NCBI GenBank assembly: GCA_028277295.1
Contig: JANQGN010000622.1
Location: forward strand, 1 to 10,443
DNA: 10,443 nt
Direction of reading: 5' to 3'
DNA from: Rhodospira sp.
GTDB taxonomy: Bacteria; Pseudomonadota; Alphaproteobacteria; Rhodospirillales; Rhodospirillaceae
Shown: positions 4,650 through 10,443 of the stretch, in pieces
How positions within the stretch are numbered: the stretch's first letter is position 1
Layout of the letters: each line of letters starts with the position of its first letter
The notes under the pieces: model-generated
The model's database searches: none
Told to the model about the DNA's origin: nothing
Seen by the model: only the letters and a program-made list of their open reading frames with translations
Translations under genes and position numbers: made by a program

Positions 4650-7202
4650 ATGGACAAAGCCACCCCCCCGGAACCGGAGATCGGCGGTTTGACCGAGGAC
4701 CGCCCTCCGAGGCATGCCGATACAGGCGGTGTCGCGATTCTGGTGCTCGATCTCAGCGCTCTCTGGGCGGCGGTCTCGCGCGCCCGCGAGCCCGGACGAT
4801 CGACGCCTGAGCCCATCGAAACGGCCGCCGCCTTCGCGCCGGACGCGCCGCCACCGCCAGCGTTGAGCGCGGCGCTGGACCAGGTTGGTGTTCACACCAC
4901 CAACGATCGCGCACAGGCGCTGTTTCGCGCCGAAGCCTCTTGGCCACCCGCGCTTCGCCTCCGCCGCCACCTGCGCCGCCCAGACGTTCGCCCGGCCGTT
5001 CAGGCCGCCGTGGCCGCCCTCTGGCGTGGGGACCCCATCTTCGAGGGCGAGATTCCCGCCGAGACCGCCGAGGGGCAACCCCTGACGCTTGCCTTCAGCC
5101 TCGCCCTTCCTCGCACCGCCGCCGAGGCGGCCGCGCTGCCCGTCTACCTGATCAACCGCACCGCGGCGGCCCGGCGGGAGGCCTGCTCCCGGCGCCGCGA
5201 GGACCACTTCCGGCAAGCGTTTCAGCACGCCTCGCACGGCATGGCCCTGATCGGCCCGGACGGCCGCTGGCTGCGGGTGAACGCCGCACTCTGCGCCATG
5301 CTCGGATATGACGAAGCGTCGCTCAGGTCCTCTGATCTGCCCACCATCACCCATCCCGATGACCGAACCGAGGACATCGCCTGGATCGCCCATGTCCGCG
5401 CCCATCCGGACACCCGGTTCGCCCGCGAAACCCGGTTCCGACGCCGTGACGGGTCGGTGCTCTGGGTGCATGTGACCGCCTCCATGCTGCCGGCGCGGGG
5501 TGGCGCGCCGCCCGTGCTGATCGCTCAGATCCACAACATCGACCAGCACAAACGGGCCGAGGCGGCCCTGGTGGAGAGTGAGGAGCGTTTCCGGAGCGCC
5601 GTGGAATACGCCGGCCACGGGATCGCCATTCTCAGCGTCGATGGTCGCTTCCTACAGGTGAACCGCGTGTTCCGGGATACCACGGGCTATACCGCCGACC
5701 TGCTGGCCCAGCTCACCTTGAAGGATCTGACGCCCGACGCGGACTGGACCGACGAATCGCGACGCCTGGACGCGGTGCTGGATGGGACCGCCCGCTCGTA
5801 CACCATGCGCAAGCGGATGGTGCACTTCGCCGGGCACACCGTCCCCATGCGCGTCACCGCCGCCATGGTGCGGGGGTCGGGTGGTATTCCCTTGTCGCTG
5901 GTCTATCAGACGCTGGACGAGACCGAACAACACGAGGCAGAGGCCCGCGCCCAGCGGGCCGAGACGCACCTGTTGGATGCCTTCGAAACGCTGTCCGACG
6001 ATATCCTGTTGTTCGATCCCGATGACCGACTCGTGCTGACCAACAGCAAGCTCAAGGAAACCTTGCCGGACCTGGCCGACGTACTGGTTCCGGGCACGAC
6101 GTTTTCCGACATCATTCGTCGCGTCGAGTCGGCGGGCCTGGTGGCCGACGGTGACGGCACCACCGCGGACTGGATGTCCTGGCGCCTGGATCACTTCCGC
6201 CGCCGCGCGGGCCAGCCCTTCGAGGTTAAGTTGCGGGACGGCCGCTGGTTCCTGGTCCGGGAGAGCCGCACCGCCGACGGATCCACGCTGATCCTGCGCT
6301 CCAACATTACCGAGATGAAGCGCCGCGAGGCCGCGCTGGCCGAGGCCAAGCTGCTGGCGGACCGGGCCAACCGGGCGAAAAGCGAGTTCCTGGCCAACAT
6401 GAGCCATGAGCTGCGCACACCCCTCAACGCCATCAATGGATTTTCAGAGCTGCTGCTAAAAGAGGTGTTTGGACCGGTCGGCGCCCCGATCTACCGCGAA
6501 TACCTCGGCAACATCCTCGCCGCCGGTCAGCATCTGCTAACCCTCATCGACGATATCCTGGACTTGGCCCGGATCGAGGATCGCAGTATCGAGTTGAGCG
6601 ACCGGCTGGTTGACATGGCGACGCTGGTGGAAACCTGTGTCGGCATCATCGACCATCGCGCCCGTGGCAAGGAGATCACGGTTGTCAACGCCGTCAGCCC
6701 GACCCTGGCGTTCCTGCGCTGCGACAGCCAGCGACTCAGGCAGATTTTGCTTAACCTGTTGACCAACGCCGTTAAGTTCACGCCGCGCGGTGGCCTCGTC
6801 ACCGTGCACGGGCGGCGCGCGCGGTCCGGCCACCTCCTGCTCTCGGTCAGCGACAACGGCATTGGCATGAGCGCCCAGGACATTCAGGTTGCCCTGTCCA
6901 ACTTCGGTCAGGTGGAAAGCGTTTTCACCCGGCACGAGGGGGGCACCGGACTGGGGCTGCCGCTGTGCCGGGCGCTGATGGAGGCCCATGGCGGCACCCT
7001 GGAGATCATCAGTCGGTCCGGCGAGGGCACGACGGTGACGCTCCGCTTCCCGGCGAGCCGGGCGGTCCCTGGGACGAGCACCGCGCCGTCCGAGCTCACG
7101 GGGATCGCCGACGCCGCTTCCTCCGACAAGGATCCATCCGACGCGGACGCGGCATCCCAACGATCCACTTTTGCCTCCAGTCCTGGCCAGGGAAAGGACT
7201 GA
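4650..7202 (+). CDS. Soluble multi-PAS sensor histidine kinase (850 aa)
   Basis: A cytoplasmic signal-transducing kinase with no membrane segment or signal peptide. Order: residues about 23-175, a divergent PAS-like module (LVLDLSALWAAV, NDRAQALF, then LPVYLINRTAAARREA); PAS 1 about 185-303; PAS 2 about 310-430; PAS 3 about 438-557 (PAS_7-like, ending SNITEMKRREA); HisKA about 575-643 with phospho-acceptor H586 in FLANMSHELRTPLN; HATPase_c about 694-801 with N706 (TNAVKF), D735 (DNGIGM) and GGTGLGL (764-770). A Ser/Ala/Asp-rich tail of about 45 residues follows. All catalytic boxes look intact. ATG 4650 is preferred, with AAAGGA (4632-4637) upstream at a slightly long 12 nt; the frame continues upstream to ATG 4527 and TTG 4482, but that sequence looks non-coding. 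There is no receiver domain and no adjacent response regulator, so the partner is unknown. The signal sensed cannot be read from the PAS sequences. Confidence 0.93.
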   Translation: MDKATPPEPEIGGLTEDRPPRHADTGGVAILVLDLSALWAAVSRAREPGRSTPEPIETAAAFAPDAPPPPALSAALDQVGVHTTNDRAQALFRAEASWPPALRLRRHLRRPDVRPAVQAAVAALWRGDPIFEGEIPAETAEGQPLTLAFSLALPRTAAEAAALPVYLINRTAAARREACSRRREDHFRQAFQHASHGMALIGPDGRWLRVNAALCAMLGYDEASLRSSDLPTITHPDDRTEDIAWIAHVRAHPDTRFARETRFRRRDGSVLWVHVTASMLPARGGAPPVLIAQIHNIDQHKRAEAALVESEERFRSAVEYAGHGIAILSVDGRFLQVNRVFRDTTGYTADLLAQLTLKDLTPDADWTDESRRLDAVLDGTARSYTMRKRMVHFAGHTVPMRVTAAMVRGSGGIPLSLVYQTLDETEQHEAEARAQRAETHLLDAFETLSDDILLFDPDDRLVLTNSKLKETLPDLADVLVPGTTFSDIIRRVESAGLVADGDGTTADWMSWRLDHFRRRAGQPFEVKLRDGRWFLVRESRTADGSTLILRSNITEMKRREAALAEAKLLADRANRAKSEFLANMSHELRTPLNAINGFSELLLKEVFGPVGAPIYREYLGNILAAGQHLLTLIDDILDLARIEDRSIELSDRLVDMATLVETCVGIIDHRARGKEITVVNAVSPTLAFLRCDSQRLRQILLNLLTNAVKFTPRGGLVTVHGRRARSGHLLLSVSDNGIGMSAQDIQVALSNFGQVESVFTRHEGGTGLGLPLCRALMEAHGGTLEIISRSGEGTTVTLRFPASRAVPGTSTAPSELTGIADAASSDKDPSDADAASQRSTFASSPGQGKD

Positions 7203-7345
7203 TGTATGACGCCCCGATGACGGGTGGCCGCACCACGCTGGCGCTCGTCACCCGCGCCCCGGACGTCCGCGCCGATCCACGTTGGTGTGCCGTTCGCGCG
7301 GCGGCCACCAGGCGGCGCCCTCATCTGGCGGATCCGCGCGCATGA
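7202..7345 (+). CDS. Possible 47-aa linker ORF between kinase and DUF123 gene
   Basis: The kinase stop overlaps an ATG as TGATG (7200-7204), and the frame from that ATG ends in TGA at 7343-7345, which overlaps the ATG of the DUF123 gene as ATGA. GGAAAGGA (7191-7198) lies only 3 nt before the start, so initiation would be by coupling rather than by a well-spaced ribosome site. The product is basic (about eight Arg, with WCAVRAAATRRRP near its end) and matches no family I know. The double stop/start overlap is what a real coupled gene would show, but in GC-rich DNA it may be chance. Alternatively this is untranslated spacer and DUF123 initiates on its own. Confidence 0.3.
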   Translation: MYDAPMTGGRTTLALVTRAPDVRADPRWCAVRAAATRRRPHLADPRA

Positions 7346-7827
7346 CGACGACACCCGAACCGGACCCGGACAGCCCGGCGGCGGGCGGCTGGGTGGACGC
7401 GGCGACGGCGGCCAGACTGCCGGCCGTCCCCGGAGCCTATCTGCTGGCCTTGCGGTTGACGGCGCCGGCGCCGGTGCCACCGCGCTTTGCCGGGCTACCG
7501 CCATTGCCACCCGGCTGGTACGTGTATGCGGGAAGCGCCCGTGGCCCCGGCGGCCTGCGCGCCCGTGTGTGCCGTCATCTGCGCGTCGACAAGCCGCGGC
7601 GATGGCACGTGGACTGGATCACGGCGGTTGCCACAACGCGCCTCGCACGCATTCATCCTGGTGGCGTAGAATGCGCGCCGGTGGCCGCGCTGCTGGCGGG
7701 AACACCGCCAGCCCAGGTTCCCGTGCCGGGTTTCGGCAGCAGTGACTGCGCCGACTGCCCCGCGCACCTGCTTGCCCTGTCGGACGACGGCGCGGCGACG
7801 CTTGGCCTGCCTGCCCGCCTTGCCTGA
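7342..7827 (+). CDS. DUF123 / GIY-YIG-like domain protein (161 aa)
   Basis: I recognise the DUF123 family (COG1833), which is related to the GIY-YIG nuclease fold. Hallmarks: GAYLLALRL (31-39), PPGWYVYAGSARGPGGLRAR (56-75, the GIY-YIG-like core), VCRHLR (76-81), RWHVDWI (87-93), GVEC (108-111), and VPGFGSSDC (128-136) followed by CPAHLL (139-144), the conserved Cys/His cluster near the end. The first 25 or so residues are a Pro/Asp-rich extension. Length is close to that of the family. Members are proposed nucleases or nucleic-acid-binding proteins, and no specific reaction is established to my knowledge. ATG 7342 is chosen because it overlaps the preceding small frame's stop; a GTG at 7282 would add 20 unlikely residues. 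No good ribosome site is seen. It ends 12 bp before the ABC transporter gene. Confidence 0.88.
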   Translation: MTTTPEPDPDSPAAGGWVDAATAARLPAVPGAYLLALRLTAPAPVPPRFAGLPPLPPGWYVYAGSARGPGGLRARVCRHLRVDKPRRWHVDWITAVATTRLARIHPGGVECAPVAALLAGTPPAQVPVPGFGSSDCADCPAHLLALSDDGAATLGLPARLA

Positions 7828-7839
7828 GACTCACGGACC

Positions 7840-9669
7840 ATGTCGCAAACACTGACCCCCACCCGCCCCCTCGACGGCGAAGACGCCCCCGGCCATGCCG
7901 TCTCGTCCCTCTGGCGCGCCACCGGCACGATGCCCTTGATGCGCCGCCTGATGCGCGAGTACCTGGCGCCGCATCGCCGCACCCTGGTGTTGGCGGTGGC
8001 CTGCATGCTGGCCATGGCGCTGGCCACCGCCGGCACCGCTTGGCTGCTGGAGCCTGCCATCAACCAGGTCTTCCTCGGCCGCGATCCCGACGCGTTATGG
8101 TGGGTGAGCGGCGCCATCCTGGTGGCCTTCCTGGTGCGGGCGGCCGGCAACTACGGGCAGACCCTGCTGGTGGCGCGGATCGGCTTCGCCATCCTCGCCG
8201 AGGCCCGGGACCGCCTCTACGCCAAGGTGGCGGCCATGGAACTCCGTTTTTTCCAGGCCCATACCACCGGCGAACTGGTGAACCGCTTTACCCTCGACAT
8301 TCACCGCATGCGCTTCGCCGTCGCCAATGCCGTGACCGGCCTGGGCCGCGACCTGGTGACCCTGGCGGCGCTCGCGGCGCTGGTCGTGTACCAAGACTGG
8401 GTGCTGGCGTTGATCGCGTTCCTGGGAGCACCGCTGGCGGTGGTGCCGGTGCGCCGTTTGGCGCGGAAGGTGCGCACCCGTGCCCGTCACGCCCAGGAAG
8501 AGACCGGCCGCCTGAACGCGCTTTTGTATCAGTCCCTGCGAGGCTTGCGGGTGATCCGCGTGGACGGCCGCGGCGACCACGTCTATGGCCGGGTTGCCAC
8601 CGTGATCGACCGGATCTTCCAACGCCAGGTCAGCGGCGAACGCGCCCGCACGTTGGTGACGCCAATCATGGAACTCGCCACCGGCCTGGCCCTTGGCGTC
8701 GCGCTGGTCATGGGCGGCCATCGCATTCTGAGCGGCGGCAGCGACGCCGGCTCGCTGACCTCGTTGCTGGCGGCCCTGTTGATGGCCTATCAGCCGGCCA
8801 AGCGCCTGGCCAATCTTTACTCCATCCTGCAGGAGGGGCTGGCCGCGACCGAACGCCTGTTCGCTCTCATGGACACCCCGCCAGACCTGGCGGAGCGCCC
8901 GGGAGCCCTGATCCTCCCCCAAGGTCCGGGACGGCTCAGCCTGCGCGGCGTGCACTTCTCGCACGTGCCGGGCGTTCCGGTGCTACGCGGCATCGACCTG
9001 GACGTGGCCCCAGGTGAAATGGTCGCCCTTGTCGGCGCATCGGGGGCCGGCAAATCGACGCTGCTCAACCTCATTCCCCGGTTCCTGGACGTGGACGCCG
9101 GTTCGGTGCGAGTCGATGGTCACGACGTGCGCGACCTGACGCTGGCGTCGCTGCGCGCCCGCGTCGCCCTGGTCACGCAGGAACCCTTCCTTTTTGACGA
9201 CACCATCGGCGGCAACATCGCCTTCGGTCGTCCAGGCGCCAGCCGCGCCGATATCGAGGCCGCCGCCCGCGCCGCCGACCTGGAAGACCTGATCACCAGA
9301 CTGCCCCGCGGGCTGGACACCCCGGTCGGCGAAGTGGGCGGCCGCCTGTCCGGCGGCGAACGCCAGCGCCTGGCCATCGCCCGGGCCATCCTCAAAGATG
9401 CCCCCGTGCTGCTGTTGGATGAGCCAACCTCGGCCCTGGACACCGCCACCGAACGGCGCGTTCAGACAGCCCTGGCGGCGCTCAGCCGCGGGCGCACAAC
9501 GCTTGTCGTGGCGCATCGGCTCTCCACAATCGTCGATGCCGATCGCATTTGTGTGGTGGAGGCCGGTCGCATCATCGAGCAAGGGCATCACGACGATTTG
9601 GTGATGCGCGCCGGCGCCTTCGCCCGACTGCAACGAGCCGGGCCGAGCCCCGAGGCCAGCGCGAGATGA
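7840..9669 (+). CDS. ABC exporter half-transporter, MsbA-like (609 aa)
   Basis: A fused permease and ATPase that should act as a homodimer in the inner membrane to flip or export lipids, lipopolysaccharide core or drugs. Residues about 30-330 form the ABC exporter membrane domain with about six hydrophobic helices; examples are 48-70, 87-108, 171-203 and 273-292. The ATPase domain (about 365-600) has Walker A GASGAGKST (399-407, K405), Q-loop Q447 (VTQEPF), signature LSGGE (503-507), Walker B LLLDEP with D527 and E528, D-loop SALD (531-534) and H-loop H559 (VVAHRLST). All are intact. ATG 7840 has only a weak GGA (7835-7837) before it. Architecture and length fit MsbA, but lpxK and waaA, frequent msbA neighbours, are absent here, so the substrate is not assigned. 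A lipid A flippase or a multidrug exporter are both possible. Confidence 0.94.
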   Translation: MSQTLTPTRPLDGEDAPGHAVSSLWRATGTMPLMRRLMREYLAPHRRTLVLAVACMLAMALATAGTAWLLEPAINQVFLGRDPDALWWVSGAILVAFLVRAAGNYGQTLLVARIGFAILAEARDRLYAKVAAMELRFFQAHTTGELVNRFTLDIHRMRFAVANAVTGLGRDLVTLAALAALVVYQDWVLALIAFLGAPLAVVPVRRLARKVRTRARHAQEETGRLNALLYQSLRGLRVIRVDGRGDHVYGRVATVIDRIFQRQVSGERARTLVTPIMELATGLALGVALVMGGHRILSGGSDAGSLTSLLAALLMAYQPAKRLANLYSILQEGLAATERLFALMDTPPDLAERPGALILPQGPGRLSLRGVHFSHVPGVPVLRGIDLDVAPGEMVALVGASGAGKSTLLNLIPRFLDVDAGSVRVDGHDVRDLTLASLRARVALVTQEPFLFDDTIGGNIAFGRPGASRADIEAAARAADLEDLITRLPRGLDTPVGEVGGRLSGGERQRLAIARAILKDAPVLLLDEPTSALDTATERRVQTALAALSRGRTTLVVAHRLSTIVDADRICVVEAGRIIEQGHHDDLVMRAGAFARLQRAGPSPEASAR

Positions 9670-9925
9670 GGAACGAGCGATTGAAACCGCGGGACGAGCA
9701 CCACAGCGATGGGAACCGAAAATTGGCCCACGCCAGGATGACGCGGTTTGTGGTAAACTGTAGTTTGGTCGATCGGTGTCACCGATGAGTCATTTGCGTC
9801 CTTGGCCCGAGCCGAAGCAGACCCGCCGACAGTTCACGAGGACGCTCAGGTTGACGGGCTGGTTTGTACACTCTCCGGAATGAAACAATAACCGGATTTT
9901 CAGCGAGGATACAGCCAGGATTACC
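9670..9925. other. Intergenic region before the second PAS protein
   Basis: No gene is seen in these 256 bp. They contain the 15-bp dyad at 9772-9786, a smaller AAACT-GT-AGTTT dyad (9756-9767), and a TCCGG (9874-9878) / CCGGA (9892-9896) pair with a 13-nt loop followed by TTTT (9897-9900). The last might be a weak terminator, but it lies only about 25 bp before the next ATG, so a leader-hairpin role is as likely. No good sigma-70 pair at normal spacing was found. Confidence 0.4.
9772..9786. promoter_or_regulatory. 15-bp dyad, possible operator
   Basis: ATCGGTG (9772-9778), a central T, and CACCGAT (9780-9786) form a perfect inverted repeat with 7-bp arms. A one-base centre cannot form a hairpin loop without breaking inner pairs, so DNA binding by a dimeric regulator is the more natural reading. 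It sits about 140 bp upstream of the PAS protein start and about 100 bp after the ABC transporter stop. The binding protein is unknown. Confidence 0.35.
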
Positions 9926-10443
9926 ATGACGGACGGGAACGAGCAGACCGCGCAACCCCGCGATATCTCCACCAAACGCGCCGAGGACTTAGAAGGAGTC
10001 TCGGGCCAGGGTGACGCGTCTTCGATCAAGACGAGTCGTCGGCTGGAGACCCTGATTCAGACGATTCCAGGCATTGTGTTCCGCCGCGTCCTGCACGCGG
10101 ACGGAAGCTTGTCCTATCCGCACCTGTCGGCCTCCACGACGACGTACCTCGGCCATTCCCCCGACACCCTGAGCGTCGCCAGGGACGGCTGCCTCGATGT
10201 GGTTCATTGGGCCGACCGCGACGCCTATCTGGAACGCGTGCGCCTGTCCGCACGCAGCGGCGAGCCCTGTGTCGAGGATTTCCGCGCCATCGCCCGCAAC
10301 GGCGAGGTGCGCTGGCTGTCGGGCACCAGCATCCCCACGCGGCGCCCGGATGGCACCGTCGTCTGGGACGGCGTGCTCATCGACATCACGGACCGCAAGC
10401 ACGCCGAGCAATGGCTCGAAATGGTGATGAATCATGCCGCCGA
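9926..10443 (+). CDS. PAS-domain sensor protein, N-terminal part (runs off the window)
   Basis: An open frame of 172 complete codons with no stop before the window end. ATG 9926 is supported by CCAGGA (9915-9920) 5 nt upstream. Residues 1-35 are a polar, probably disordered leader. Residues about 38-160 form a PAS domain of the PAS_3 type: LIQTIPGIVFRR at the start, YLGHSPDTL, then the PAC-type end with ARNGEVRWLSG (123-133), RRPDGTVVWDGVLIDITD (139-156) and RKHAE. A helix (EQWLEMVMNH) begins after it, the usual connector to a second PAS, kinase or cyclase domain that lies outside the window. The output domain is therefore unknown: histidine kinase, diguanylate cyclase/phosphodiesterase or chemoreceptor are all possible. 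No membrane segment is seen in this part. Confidence 0.85.
   Translation, partial: MTDGNEQTAQPRDISTKRAEDLEGVSGQGDASSIKTSRRLETLIQTIPGIVFRRVLHADGSLSYPHLSASTTTYLGHSPDTLSVARDGCLDVVHWADRDAYLERVRLSARSGEPCVEDFRAIARNGEVRWLSGTSIPTRRPDGTVVWDGVLIDITDRKHAEQWLEMVMNHAA

Noticed and set aside
8095..9633. Long minus-strand frames opposite the ABC transporter
   Set aside because: These are antisense shadows of a gene with every ABC motif intact; the His/Gln/Gly-rich translations are typical of such artefacts.

Overview
The window reads as chromosomal DNA of a high-GC alphaproteobacterium, most likely in or near the Rhodospirillales. This rests on the strong G/C bias at third codon positions, the block hisG-hisD-UPF0262-low-molecular-weight phosphatase, a short-form HisG, and a multi-PAS histidine kinase whose N-terminal module resembles those common in Rhodospirillaceae. 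The assignment comes from recognising families by eye, not from a search. All supported genes lie on the + strand.

Layout. Positions 1-424 are non-coding and begin with a REP-like inverted repeat. A 95-residue coiled-coil, tail-anchored membrane protein follows (425-712). Next is a tightly packed four-gene unit (809-3738): hisG (11-bp overlap with) hisD (4-bp overlap with) UPF0262, then 5 bp, then a low-molecular-weight tyrosine phosphatase-like gene. Positions 3739-4649 (about 910 bp) hold no convincing gene. They include an AT-rich island, several perfect palindromes and two competing hairpins, and they interrupt the place where related genomes, as I recall them, carry infA. A second gene group (4650-9669) encodes a soluble PAS-PAS-PAS histidine kinase, possibly a 47-codon linker ORF, a DUF123 (GIY-YIG-like) protein, and an MsbA-type ABC exporter half-transporter. 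After a 256-bp intergenic region with a 15-bp dyad, a second PAS sensor protein starts at 9926 and runs off the window.

How the genes work together. HisG and HisD catalyse the first and last steps of histidine synthesis. UPF0262 and the phosphatase are co-transcribed passengers of unknown role. The kinase is an orphan here: no receiver or response regulator lies beside it. The kinase, DUF123 and ABC genes are probably co-transcribed because their spacing is short or overlapping, but a shared function is not evident. I see no CRISPR array, tRNA, rRNA, transposase or phage gene. I found no convincing previously undescribed system. The best leads are the anomalous 3739-4649 region, the stop/start-coupled small ORF at 7202-7345, and the REP-like pair at the left edge.
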